Shown here: one piece after another, positions 56,064-64,000 of the stretch
How positions within the stretch are numbered: position 1 is the stretch's first letter
Layout: every line of letters begins with the position of its first letter
NCBI RefSeq assembly: GCF_008692605.1
Contig: NZ_LFCT01000026.1
Coordinates: 24,819 to 88,818, forward strand
Direction: 5' to 3'
DNA from: Sphingobium estronivorans
Lineage (GTDB): Bacteria; Pseudomonadota; Alphaproteobacteria; Sphingomonadales; Sphingomonadaceae
DNA length: 64,000 bases
Made by a program: the position numbers and the translations under genes
The notes under the pieces: model-generated
Database searches by the model: none
What the model was told of the DNA's origin: nothing
Seen by the model: the letters and a program-made list of their open reading frames with translations, nothing else

Positions 56064-57533
56064 TTAACGCGGCGCTTCCCAACCGAGGCCGAGCGCCTTT
56101 TGCAGGGCGATATAGTCGGCGGTCATCGCCGCCTTTCCTTGCGACAGCGTCTGGGCCGCCGCGATCCCCTGCCGCTCTGCGTCGAGAAGCTGGATGCGGG
56201 TTGCGGTGCCCGCCTCGAACCGCTGGCGCATCAATGCGGCGCTGCGGTCGGCGGACGCCTTGGACCGGGCGGCGCTGGCGACCTCCAGCCTTTGGGCGCC
56301 GAAGCGGGCAAGGGCGTCCTCGCTGTCGCGCAGGGCATTGAGGACGGTCTGGCGATATTGGGCGGCGGCTTCGTCCTGCGCGCCCTTCGCCTGTTCCACG
56401 CGGGCGGCGTTGCGGCCGAAATCGAGGAAGCTCCAGCTCAGGCGCGGCATGGCGATGGCGGCGAGCTTGTCGAAATCGAAGACGTCCCCCGGCTTCGCGC
56501 CGCCGATGCCGATCAGGCCCATGAAGCTGATGCTGGGGAAGCGCGCGGCCTCCGCAACGCCGATCTTGGCGGTGGCGGCGGCATATTGCCGCTCCGCCGC
56601 GCGAATGTCGGGGCGGCGCTGGAGCAGGGCCGCGGGATCGCCGATGCCGACGCTGGCGGGAGGCAGCGGCACGGGAGCGGGCGTCGTGAGCATCGCGTCG
56701 AGCGCGCCCGGCGCTTCGCCCGCCAGCGTCGCCAGCGCGTTGAGATAGGCATCGCGCTCCGCGCCCAAGGGCAGGATGGCGGCTTGCGCCTGTTCGAGCC
56801 GGTGGCGCTGTTCCTCCAGTTCCAGCGCGGAGGCGGTGCCGTGGTGCTGGCGCTGTTCGGTCAGTTGCAACGTATCGCGCTGCCGCGCCGCGTCATCCTG
56901 CGCCAGCGCCATGCGCTGCTGCCGATCGCGCAGATTGACATAGGCCTGCGCGACCTCGGCGGTCAGGCTGACCTGAGCGTCCGAGACATTGGCCTGCGCG
57001 GCGTCAAGCTGCGCCCGCGCCGCTTCGACGCCCCGCCGCCTGCCGCCCCACAGGTCGACCTCCCAACTGGCATCGAAACCGAGATTGTAAAGGTTGAAGG
57101 ACTGGCTGCCGCCGCTGTCCGACTGGCTTGCGTCGCCGGACTGGTCGCTGTCGTTCGATCCGCTGAGGTCGAGGCCCGGAACCCGCGCATGGACGTAAAG
57201 CGCGGAGGCATTGGCGACAGGCAGGCCATTGGCCCGTTCCGACCGCAGCGAGGCCCGGGCCTGCCTGACCCGCGCTTCCGCGACCGCCACGCCGGGGTTG
57301 GCGGCGAGGGCGCGGGCTTCCAGCGCATCCAGCACGGGATCGCCCAGCGCCGTCCACCAGGCAGCGGTCGCGGGCGCCTGCGCCGTGGCGCTGTCCAGCG
57401 TTCGCGCGAACTGCGCGCCGGGGCGGGCGGCACCGGCGGTTTCCGGTCCATGATAGTCCGGTCCGGCGGTGCAGGCGGTCAGGGCAAGCAGCGCCAGCGC
57501 GGAAAAACAGGAAGCAGTCGGCAGGAAACGCAT
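56064..57533 (-). CDS. NodT-family RND/MFS efflux outer-membrane lipoprotein
   Basis: 489 aa. Lipobox LALTACTAGPDYHGP (Cys about 21) and two repeats of the outer-membrane efflux protein fold (TolC/NodT): ASWEVDLWGGRRRGVEAARA and LLQRRPDIRAAERQYAAA. Last gene of the emrA-emrB-nodT operon, 12 bp after emrB, and completes a tripartite pump through the outer membrane. Confidence 0.93.
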   Translation of the reverse strand: MRFLPTASCFSALALLALTACTAGPDYHGPETAGAARPGAQFARTLDSATAQAPATAAWWTALGDPVLDALEARALAANPGVAVAEARVRQARASLRSERANGLPVANASALYVHARVPGLDLSGSNDSDQSGDASQSDSGGSQSFNLYNLGFDASWEVDLWGGRRRGVEAARAQLDAAQANVSDAQVSLTAEVAQAYVNLRDRQQRMALAQDDAARQRDTLQLTEQRQHHGTASALELEEQRHRLEQAQAAILPLGAERDAYLNALATLAGEAPGALDAMLTTPAPVPLPPASVGIGDPAALLQRRPDIRAAERQYAAATAKIGVAEAARFPSISFMGLIGIGGAKPGDVFDFDKLAAIAMPRLSWSFLDFGRNAARVEQAKGAQDEAAAQYRQTVLNALRDSEDALARFGAQRLEVASAARSKASADRSAALMRQRFEAGTATRIQLLDAERQGIAAAQTLSQGKAAMTADYIALQKALGLGWEAPR

Positions 57534-57545
57534 GGAATGGCAGCC

Positions 57546-59102
57546 TTAGTGCATCGCGACCGCTTGCCCCTTGGGCAAGGGACGCAGGAACAGGACGAGC
57601 GGCATGACGGCGACGATGCCGCATGCCAGCATCGTGAAAATGTCATTATAGGTCATGATGAGGGCTTCCCGCTGGATCGTACCCGCCAGTGAGCGCAGCG
57701 CCGCGTCAGGGCCGCCCAACGCATGGCTGAGGCTGCCGATATAATCCTGAACCTGGACGCTGTTGGCGCTCAGGCTCTCCTCGATGCGGCGGCTGTGGAA
57801 CCAGGTGCGCTGATCCTGAATGGTGGCGATTCCCGCCAGCGCCAGCGATCCGCCGAGATTACGGACCGTGTTGAACAGCCCGGCCGCGTCGCCCGCATTT
57901 TCCCGCGGGACCGAAGCGATCGCGGCCTGGTTGAGGAACAGGAAGCCAAAGACGCTGCCGACGCCGCGCAGCAGTTGCGATTCGATGAAATCATGGCCGA
58001 CGGCCTGGTTGGTCAGCACCGTGTCGATCCAGCAACTTGTCGCCATCACCATCAGGCCGATGCTGACCGCGATGCGGATGTCCAGATGCCGGATCAGCAG
58101 CGGCGTCAGGGGCATCAGCATCAGGCTGGGAATACCTGACAGCAGCACGATCCGGCCCGACTGCAAGGCGTCATAATCGGCAATCGCGGCCAAAAACTGC
58201 GGAATGACGAAGGCGGTGCCATAGAGCATCATGCCCATCACCACGCCCATCATCGCCACCGCGCCGAATTGCCGGTCGAGCAGCAGTTTCAGGCGGATGA
58301 CCGGCCTTTTGGCCAGAACCTGGCCGGTGAACAGCGAAATGAAGCCGACCCCCGATACCAGCGAGAGCATGACGATTTCCCGGCTCTGGAACCATTGTTC
58401 GCGCTGGCCCTCCTCCAGCACGACGGTGAGGCCGCCCAGACCCAGCGCCATGCCGACGATTCCCAGCCAGTCGGCTTGCCAGAATTCGCGCCATTGCGGC
58501 CTCTGGTGCGGCATCGTCACCAGCAGCAGGGTCGTCAACAGGATGCCGATCGGCAGGTTGATGAAGAAGGCATAGTGCCAGCTGATATTTTCCGTCAGCC
58601 ATCCGCCGATCAGCGGCCCCAGCACCGGCCCGAGGATCGCGGTGACACCGAACATCGCATTGCCGATCGGCTGTTGGGACCGGGGCAGGCGCGTGGCGAT
58701 GATCGTCATGGCGGTGGGGATCATCGCGCCGCCGGTAAAGCCCTGTCCGACGCGGCCGATGATCATGGTCGTCAGATTTTCCGCGACGCCGCAGAGCATC
58801 GAAAAGCTGGTGAACAGGAAGGCCGCGATCAGCAGGAGGGTGCGCAACCCCAATAATCGTTCAAGCCATGCCGCGAGCGGAATGATGATGATTTCCGCGA
58901 CCAGATAGGCTGTCGCGATCCAGGTGCCTTCCGCGCCGCTGGCACCGATTTCGCCCTGTATCGTGGGCAGGGCGGAATTGACGATGGACACGTCCAGCGT
59001 GGCCATCATCGCGCCCAGGCTGCCTGCCGCGACCGCCAGCCAGGCGGCGGCGTCGGCGCGTTCGGATATCGGACGGGCCGGGGCGGCGAGGGTGGCGCTC
59101 AT
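57546..59102 (-). CDS. emrB: EmrB/QacA-type MFS drug transporter (DHA2, 14 TMS)
   Basis: 518 aa with 14 predicted membrane helices. MATLDVSIVNSALPTIQGEI (helix 1) and GRVGQGFTGGAMIP, FGVTAILGPVLGPLIGGWL (motif C) are typical of DHA2 drug:H+ antiporters. Overlaps emrA by the ATGA junction, with nodT downstream. Exports hydrophobic toxic compounds. Confidence 0.93.
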   Translation of the reverse strand: MSATLAAPARPISERADAAAWLAVAAGSLGAMMATLDVSIVNSALPTIQGEIGASGAEGTWIATAYLVAEIIIIPLAAWLERLLGLRTLLLIAAFLFTSFSMLCGVAENLTTMIIGRVGQGFTGGAMIPTAMTIIATRLPRSQQPIGNAMFGVTAILGPVLGPLIGGWLTENISWHYAFFINLPIGILLTTLLLVTMPHQRPQWREFWQADWLGIVGMALGLGGLTVVLEEGQREQWFQSREIVMLSLVSGVGFISLFTGQVLAKRPVIRLKLLLDRQFGAVAMMGVVMGMMLYGTAFVIPQFLAAIADYDALQSGRIVLLSGIPSLMLMPLTPLLIRHLDIRIAVSIGLMVMATSCWIDTVLTNQAVGHDFIESQLLRGVGSVFGFLFLNQAAIASVPRENAGDAAGLFNTVRNLGGSLALAGIATIQDQRTWFHSRRIEESLSANSVQVQDYIGSLSHALGGPDAALRSLAGTIQREALIMTYNDIFTMLACGIVAVMPLVLFLRPLPKGQAVAMH

Positions 59103-60265
59103 CGGTTGGACCGGGCGTTATGCCGCTCCTGCTCGCGGCGGATTTGCGCGGCGGCGTTCCTGGCCGAGCGGGTGTCGACCGACACTTCGACGGACATGCC
59201 CGGAACCAGCAGCTTGCGGGTTTCGGGGCCGGCGTTGATGGCGATGCGGACGGGAACGCGCTGAACGATCTTGGTGAAATTGCCGGTGGCATTCTGCGGC
59301 GGCAGGACGGAAAATTGCGCGCCGGTGCCGGGCGCGAAGCTGGCCACCCGTCCCGACAGCTCGATGCCGGGCAGGGCGTCGACCTCGACCTTCACGGGCT
59401 GGCCGACGCGCATCAGGCCAAGCTGGGTTTCCTTGAAATTCGCTTCGACATAGAGGCTGGCGTTCGGCACCAGCGTCATCAGGCGGGTGGCGGCCTGAAC
59501 GAACTGGCCTTGACGCACGCTCTTGTTGCCGATGCGCCCGTCCACGGCGGCGCGCAGGATCGTGGCCTCCACATCGGTATTGGCGGCGGACAGCTGGGCC
59601 CGTGCGGCTTCGCCCTGCGCATTGGCCTGCTTCACCTGCGCTTCCAGGGTTGCGACCCGCTTCTGCGCGCTGGTCAGCATCGCTTGCGCGGCGGCGGCCT
59701 TGGACCTTGCCTGAACGGCCTGATTCTGAAGTTCCGACAGATGTTCCCGGGTTTCCGCGCCGCTCGCCGCCAAGGGGCGGTAACGGGCGACTTCGCTGGC
59801 CGCGAAGGCCGCGTTGGCGGTGGCGGCGGTGAGGTCCGCCTGGGCCTGGGCGATGGCGGCATGCTGCTCGGCGATCTGCGCCATGACGCCGGCGGCGTTG
59901 GCTTTGGCGACGTCGATCTGCGCGACCGACTGCGCGGCCTGCGCGCGATAGTCGCGGGGATCGATTTGGGCGAGCGGCTGGCCCGCCTTTACCTCCTGAT
60001 TTTCATCGATGAAGACGCGGTCGACATAGCCCGACACCTTGGGCGCGACGGTGATCGCATCGGTCTGAATATAGGCGTCGTTGGTCGATTCCTGATATTT
60101 GCCGAAAGTTTCGAAGCGAATGAGCCACAGCACGGCGCTGACGATCATGACCAGCGCCACCAGCAGCAGAAGGAACCGCGCGCGCGGGCTTTTGAACCGG
60201 GAGGAACCGTTCCGGCCCGAGTCGTCCGCCGAGGGAGAAATAGGCGCCGTTGTGTCTGAGGACAT
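59099..60265 (-). CDS. emrA: HlyD/EmrA membrane-fusion protein
   Basis: 388 aa from ATG 60265. N-terminal membrane helix (about 31-49), then biotinyl-lipoyl-like domain VAPKVSGYVDRVFIDENQEV, a long alpha-helical coiled coil (about 110-235) and barrel-sandwich C-terminal domain ending near VSVDTRSA. Links EmrB to NodT in the periplasm. An upstream start at 60328 would place the operator inside the coding region and was not chosen. Confidence 0.92.
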   Translation of the reverse strand: MSSDTTAPISPSADDSGRNGSSRFKSPRARFLLLLVALVMIVSAVLWLIRFETFGKYQESTNDAYIQTDAITVAPKVSGYVDRVFIDENQEVKAGQPLAQIDPRDYRAQAAQSVAQIDVAKANAAGVMAQIAEQHAAIAQAQADLTAATANAAFAASEVARYRPLAASGAETREHLSELQNQAVQARSKAAAAQAMLTSAQKRVATLEAQVKQANAQGEAARAQLSAANTDVEATILRAAVDGRIGNKSVRQGQFVQAATRLMTLVPNASLYVEANFKETQLGLMRVGQPVKVEVDALPGIELSGRVASFAPGTGAQFSVLPPQNATGNFTKIVQRVPVRIAINAGPETRKLLVPGMSVEVSVDTRSARNAAAQIRREQERHNARSNR

Positions 60266-60311
60266 GGGAAACTCATCAATCGCTGGGACGATCCCTATGC
60301 TCGCTCTTGCA

Positions 60312-60344
60312 GTATCGCGCAATACCATTTATTGAGGGTCCTCA
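60312..60344. promoter_or_regulatory. Probable MarR operators between emrA and marR
   Basis: GTATCGCGCAATAC (60312-60325), a 12/14 palindrome, and TGAGG-GT-CCTCA (60333-60344), directly before the marR start. Position in a 78-bp divergent gap suggests autorepression and control of the emr operon by the adjacent MarR protein. Confidence 0.6.
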
Positions 60345-60775
60345 TGAATACCTCCGAGGAAAATCTCGTCGCGGACCTGTTTCGTGTCGTCACGGTGCTG
60401 CGCCGGTCCTTTGACCGGGAAATGCTGGCGCGCGGCGCCTCGCTCGCCCAGACAAAGGTCCTGATGTGCATCAAGGGGATGCCCGGGACCGCGCGCGCGA
60501 CCGATATTGCCGAGATATTGGGCATTTCTCCGCGCACGGTGACCGATGCGCTGGATGGGCTGGAGCGGGAGGGGTTGATCGTGCGCGCGCCCGACCCGGA
60601 GGATCGCCGGGTCAAGAGGTTGACCGTCACCAGCGCAGGCGAAACGGCCATCGCCCTCAACGCGCCCTTGCGGCGGATGCTCAGCGAGCAGGTCATGGAG
60701 GCATTGGATCCGCCAGAACGGCAGCAGCTTCATGCTGCATTGCGGAAATTATTGGAGAGGCTATCGGAAGGCTGA
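60344..60775 (+). CDS. MarR-family transcriptional regulator
   Basis: 143 aa from ATG 60344 (GAGGG 5 bp upstream). Winged helix-turn-helix ATDIAEILGISPRTVTDALDGLEREGLI (about 52-79) followed by the wing RAPDPEDRRVKRL, and flanking dimerisation helices. Divergent from emrAB-nodT, most likely their repressor, released by the exported drug or phenolics. Confidence 0.92.
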   Translation: MNTSEENLVADLFRVVTVLRRSFDREMLARGASLAQTKVLMCIKGMPGTARATDIAEILGISPRTVTDALDGLEREGLIVRAPDPEDRRVKRLTVTSAGETAIALNAPLRRMLSEQVMEALDPPERQQLHAALRKLLERLSEG

Positions 60776-60854
60776 TCTTTGCGTCCGCCGATTTTCTCTG
60801 TTATCATCGCTTTGTCCACCGGCGCGAAAAGGCTGGAGACGATGGAGAGAGGCG

Positions 60855-60962
60855 ATGGAGCGCATCCATTACAGCATGTGTCAGTGCAGCGTTGGTCTGC
60901 TGACCCTGTGCAGCGCGTCGGCTCTTACGTTGACGGGGACCCTTTATATCCTGCTGAGATGA
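60855..60962 (+). CDS. Possible Cys-containing membrane microprotein
   Basis: 35 codons: MERIHYSMCQCSVGLLTLCS and a hydrophobic ALTLTGTLYILLR end, with three Cys and a membrane-like stretch. GGAGAGAGG lies 6 bp before the ATG. No homologue recalled; expression rests only on the ribosome-binding site. Confidence 0.35.
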   Translation: MERIHYSMCQCSVGLLTLCSASALTLTGTLYILLR

Positions 60963-60986
60963 CCGTCCTGATCCTGGGATAGGCGT

Positions 60987-61026
60987 GACCGGACCCTCCG
61001 CCGCTGTGGCGCGACGGAGGCCGGTC
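60987..61026. terminator. Hairpin between the MarR region and ilvD
   Basis: Imperfect stem built from GACCGG...CCTCCG (60987-61000) and CGGAGGCCGGTC (61015-61026). Lies 8 bp after the ilvD stop on the minus strand; probable bidirectional terminator. Confidence 0.5.
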
Positions 61027-61034
61027 AGGGCGAC

Positions 61035-62888
61035 TCAATCCTTCTCGATCTGGCTGACGTCGCGCACCGCGCCGCGCGCGGCATTGGTCGTGAGCGCGGC
61101 ATAGGCGCGCAGCGCGGGCGACACGTTGCGCTTGCGGCCGAAGGGCTTCCACGCCTTGCTACCGCGCGCTTCCATCTCCGCCTTGCGCTCCGCGATCGCT
61201 GCGTCATCGATGTCGAGCCTGATGATGCGGTTCGGGATGTCGATGACGATCGGATCGCCGGTATTGACCAGCGCGATCAGTCCGCCTTCCGCCGCTTCCG
61301 GCGAGACATGGCCGATGGAGAGGCCCGATGTGCCGCCCGAAAAACGACCGTCGGTGATGAGCGCGCAGGCCTTGCCCAGCCCCTTCGACTTGAGGTAGCT
61401 CGTCGGGTAGAGCATTTCCTGCATGCCCGGTCCGCCCTTCGGTCCTTCATAGCGGATGACGACCACGTCGCCCGCCTGCACCTCATTGCCCAATATGCCC
61501 GCGACCGCGGCGTCCTGGCTTTCATAGACGCGCGCCGTGCCGTGGAAGGTCAGGATGGACTCGTCCACGCCCGCGGTCTTCACGATGCAGCCTTCGGGCG
61601 CGATATTGCCGGAAAGGACCGCCAGCCCGCCATCCTTGGAGAAGGGATGCTCCGCGCTGCGGATGACGCCGCCTTCGCGGTCGGTGTCGAGTTCCTTCCA
61701 GCGGTTCGCCTGGCTGAAGGCGACCGTGGTGCGCACGCCGCCGGGCGCGGCCTTGAAAAATTCCCTTACGCTCTCGCTGCCGGTGCGGCTGATGTCCCAG
61801 CGGTCGAGCGCCTCGCTCATGGTCCGGCCGTGGACGGTGGGGAGGCTGGCGTCGATCAGCCCTGCCTTGTCGAGCTGGCCGAGGATCGCCATGATGCCGC
61901 CGGCGCGGTGGACATCCTCCATATGCACGTCCTGCTTGGCGGGCGCGACCTTGCAGAGGCAGGGAACCCTGCGAGAAAGCCGGTCGATGTCGGCCATGGT
62001 GAAATCGACCCCGCCCTCATAGGCGGCGGCGAGCAGATGGAGCACCGTGTTGGTCGATCCGCCCATGGCGATGTCCAGGCTCATGGCATTTTCGAACGCG
62101 GCGAAGCTGGCGATGGAGCGCGGCAGGACCGAGGCATCTTCCTGCTCGTACCAGCGCTTGGCGAGGTCGACGATGGTGCGCCCCGCTTCGAGGAACAGCT
62201 TTTCGCGGTCGGCATGGGTGGCGAGGGTCGATCCATTGCCGGGCAGCGACAGGCCCAGCGCTTCGGTCAGGCAGTTCATCGAATTGGCGGTGAACATGCC
62301 CGAGCAGCTGCCGCAGGTCGGGCAGGCCGAGCGCTCGATGACCGCCACTTCCTCGTCGGTATAGCTTTCGTCGGCGGCGGCGACCATGGCATCGACCAGA
62401 TCGAGCGCGATGGTTGCCCCATGAATATCCGCTTTGCCGGCCTCCATCGGGCCCCCCGAGACGAAGATGGCGGGGATGTTGAGGCGCATCGCGGCCATCA
62501 GCATGCCGGGGGTGATCTTGTCGCAGTTGGAGATGCAGACGAGCGCGTCGGCCGTGTGGGCGTTGACCATATATTCGACGCTGTCGGCGATCAGGTCGCG
62601 GCTGGGCAGCGAATAGAGCATGCCGTCATGGCCCATGGCGATGCCGTCATCGACCGCGATGGTGTTGAATTCCTTGGCGACGCCGCCCGCCGCCTCGATT
62701 TCCCGCGCGACCAGTTGGCCGAGGTCCTTCAGGTGGACATGGCCCGGCACGAACTGGGTGAAGCTGTTGGCGATGGCGATGATCGGCTTGCCGAAATCCT
62801 CGTCCTTCATACCGGTCGCGCGCCAGAGGCCGCGCGCGCCCGCCATGTTGCGGCCATGGGTGCTGGTGCGGGAACGATAATGCGGCAT
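61035..62888 (-). CDS. ilvD: Dihydroxy-acid dehydratase
   Basis: 617 aa. Fe-S enzyme of isoleucine/valine synthesis that dehydrates 2,3-dihydroxy acids to 2-keto acids. [20 protein letters not shown] (about 118-137) and [20 protein letters not shown] (about 190-210) carry the cluster cysteines, and [13 protein letters not shown] plus [14 protein letters not shown] follow. Full family length. The ATG at 62888 begins [20 protein letters not shown]. Confidence 0.96.
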   Translation of the reverse strand: MPHYRSRTSTHGRNMAGARGLWRATGMKDEDFGKPIIAIANSFTQFVPGHVHLKDLGQLVAREIEAAGGVAKEFNTIAVDDGIAMGHDGMLYSLPSRDLIADSVEYMVNAHTADALVCISNCDKITPGMLMAAMRLNIPAIFVSGGPMEAGKADIHGATIALDLVDAMVAAADESYTDEEVAVIERSACPTCGSCSGMFTANSMNCLTEALGLSLPGNGSTLATHADREKLFLEAGRTIVDLAKRWYEQEDASVLPRSIASFAAFENAMSLDIAMGGSTNTVLHLLAAAYEGGVDFTMADIDRLSRRVPCLCKVAPAKQDVHMEDVHRAGGIMAILGQLDKAGLIDASLPTVHGRTMSEALDRWDISRTGSESVREFFKAAPGGVRTTVAFSQANRWKELDTDREGGVIRSAEHPFSKDGGLAVLSGNIAPEGCIVKTAGVDESILTFHGTARVYESQDAAVAGILGNEVQAGDVVVIRYEGPKGGPGMQEMLYPTSYLKSKGLGKACALITDGRFSGGTSGLSIGHVSPEAAEGGLIALVNTGDPIVIDIPNRIIRLDIDDAAIAERKAEMEARGSKAWKPFGRKRNVSPALRAYAALTTNAARGAVRDVSQIEKD

Positions 62889-63000
62889 GTGTCTGGTCTA
62901 CCCTTGGCTTCTACCGGAATTTCGGACCGAGTTTACGCCCATGGAATCAGGTTGTGAAATATATTTCTCTAATCCAATAAAGTCATGATATGAATGATTG

Positions 63001-63915
63001 ATGGATTTGCGGCAGCTCAATCATTTCATCGCGGTGGCGGAGGAATTGCATTTCGGACGCGCGGCGGAGCGGCTCGGCATGACCCAGCCGCCGCTCAGCC
63101 AGTCGATCATGGCGCTGGAGCGGGAATTGGGCGCGTCCCTTTTTGCCCGGACCAAGCGTAATGTCGCATTGACGCCCTTCGGACAGCAATGGCTGGAGCA
63201 CGTCCGTCCGGCATTGGGCGCGATTGCCGAACTGGGCATAATGGCCGAACGGTTGCGGGAAGGAACGGCCGGACGGCTGGCTCTGTCCTTCGTCAGTTCC
63301 GCCGATTACAGCATCCTGCCCGCGCTGGTCCGCCGCTATGCAACGGCCTTTGGCGATGTCGAGATGACGCTGGCCGAAGCGACCAGCGACGTGCAGATCG
63401 AAGCGCTGGTGGAGGGGCGGATCGATGCGGGCATATTGATCCCGCCCGCGTCGGCCCTGCCCGCCGCGATCGCGTATCGGCCGCTGCTGCGCGAGCCTCT
63501 GGTCGCCGCTGTGCCGGACAGTTGGGCAGAGGACGGGCGGCTGGAACTCGATCAGGGCAGGCTGACGGGGGAGGGCTGGATGGATCAGCCGCTGCTGCTC
63601 TTTCCCCGCCATGTGTCGCCCACCTTCCACGACCTGATTCTCGACCATTATCGGGTCAAGGGACGCCAGCCATCGATTCGACAGCGCGCGATACAGATGC
63701 AGACGATCATCAGCCTCGTCTCGGCGGAAATGGGTCTGGCGCTGGTGCCGGCGTCGCTCCAGAATCTGGCGCGGACGGGCGTGCGCTACCTGCCGCTGGC
63801 GGGCGGGGCGCCCATGTTGGAAACCGGCCTGGCCTGGCGCCGGGCAGACGAGGCGCCAACGCTGCGCGCATTGGTCGACATTGCGCTGCAACTGGCGGAG
63901 CCGTCCGGGCCGTGA
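63001..63915 (+). CDS. LysR-family transcriptional regulator
   Basis: 304 aa from ATG 63001. N-terminal HTH HFGRAAERLGMTQPPLSQSIMALE (about 17-40) and C-terminal effector domain. Divergent from ilvD and convergent with a CoA-transferase-like gene; in sphingomonads such a LysR can regulate aromatic or beta-ketoadipate genes, but nothing here fixes its target. No clear Shine-Dalgarno. Confidence 0.92.
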   Translation: MDLRQLNHFIAVAEELHFGRAAERLGMTQPPLSQSIMALERELGASLFARTKRNVALTPFGQQWLEHVRPALGAIAELGIMAERLREGTAGRLALSFVSSADYSILPALVRRYATAFGDVEMTLAEATSDVQIEALVEGRIDAGILIPPASALPAAIAYRPLLREPLVAAVPDSWAEDGRLELDQGRLTGEGWMDQPLLLFPRHVSPTFHDLILDHYRVKGRQPSIRQRAIQMQTIISLVSAEMGLALVPASLQNLARTGVRYLPLAGGAPMLETGLAWRRADEAPTLRALVDIALQLAEPSGP

Positions 63916-63935
63916 TAGGCCCGGCGCTCCGCCAG
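63892..63935. terminator. Bidirectional terminator-like hairpin over the LysR stop
   Basis: CTGGCGGAGC (63892-63901) pairs with GCTCCGCCAG (63926-63935), and inside them CCGGGCC (63905-63911) with GGCCCGG (63918-63924) around loop GTGATA. The LysR stop codon lies in the loop, so the hairpin serves both convergent genes. Confidence 0.65.
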
Positions 63936-63944
63936 TGCAGGGTT

Positions 63945-64000
63945 TCAATCGACGGTGAAATGCGCGGTCGTTTTCGCGGCGACTTCCTCTGCCGTCACGC
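63945..64000 (-). CDS. C-terminal end of a probable CoA-transferase subunit B (partial)
   Basis: Only about 18 codons are visible, reading GVTAEEVAAKTTAHFTVD before the stop. The PGVTxEEVxAKT pattern is the usual C-terminus of succinyl-CoA:3-ketoacid or 3-oxoadipate CoA-transferase beta subunits. The gene continues beyond the window, so this is tentative. Confidence 0.4.
   Translation of the reverse strand, partial: VTAEEVAAKTTAHFTVD

Overview
The window is high-GC, densely packed bacterial chromosome. A large TonB-dependent receptor, acyl-CoA and SDR catabolic clusters, an aromatic-acid-type porin/MFS pair and a type III polyketide synthase locus point to an alphaproteobacterium of the Sphingomonadaceae (Sphingobium/Sphingomonas/Novosphingobium-like). 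This is inferred from gene content; there is no rRNA or marker gene to fix the genus. I saw no tRNA, rRNA, CRISPR array, insertion sequence or prophage.

Region 1 (1-9.9 kb, minus strand) is one tightly overlapping respiratory operon: alternative complex III (actA-B-C-D-E-F), a small membrane protein, a SCO1/SenC copper chaperone, coxB fused to cytochrome c, and coxA (cut by the window edge). It encodes a quinol:cytochrome c oxidoreductase together with a caa3-type, A2-class terminal oxidase, with no bc1 complex in the path. Region 2 (10-13.3 kb) holds a tiny Gln/Gly-rich protein with a clear terminator, a Crp/Fnr regulator, D-serine dehydratase and the remnant of an MDR-family oxidoreductase.

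Region 3 (13.3-20.2 kb) is a CoA-thioester catabolic cluster (thiolase, a PimC/PimD-like acyl-CoA dehydrogenase pair, two SDRs) divergent from a double-domain TetR regulator. Region 4 (20.4-28.9 kb) has a TonB-dependent receptor, a urea transporter, an MDR oxidoreductase with a BKACE-family beta-keto acid cleavage enzyme, a LysR regulator and a fatty acid hydroxylase/sterol desaturase. Region 5 (28.9-35.9 kb) is a two-armed module: cupin, DUF6282 hydrolase and IclR regulator on one strand; HpcH/HpaI aldolase, AAHS-type MFS transporter and DcaP-like porin on the other. Its divergent promoter is rich in inverted repeats. It looks like an uptake and catabolic unit of unknown substrate and is the best candidate for an undescribed pathway.

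Region 6 (36-50.4 kb) is housekeeping and envelope: OmpA-like protein, SDR, DUF983 plus MocR regulator, DUF2157/GDYXXLXY pair, Rnk, glutamate dehydrogenase, glycogen-debranching-type glucosidase with a GT4 glycosyltransferase, and Kup. Region 7 (50.5-54.7 kb) is a type III PKS, FAD oxidoreductase and methyltransferase cluster, DUF2147, and a second methyltransferase broken by a frameshift. Region 8 (54.7-64 kb) holds an HD-GYP-family protein lacking the HD histidine, a MarR-controlled EmrAB/NodT efflux system, ilvD, a LysR regulator, and the last codons of what looks like a CoA-transferase beta subunit.
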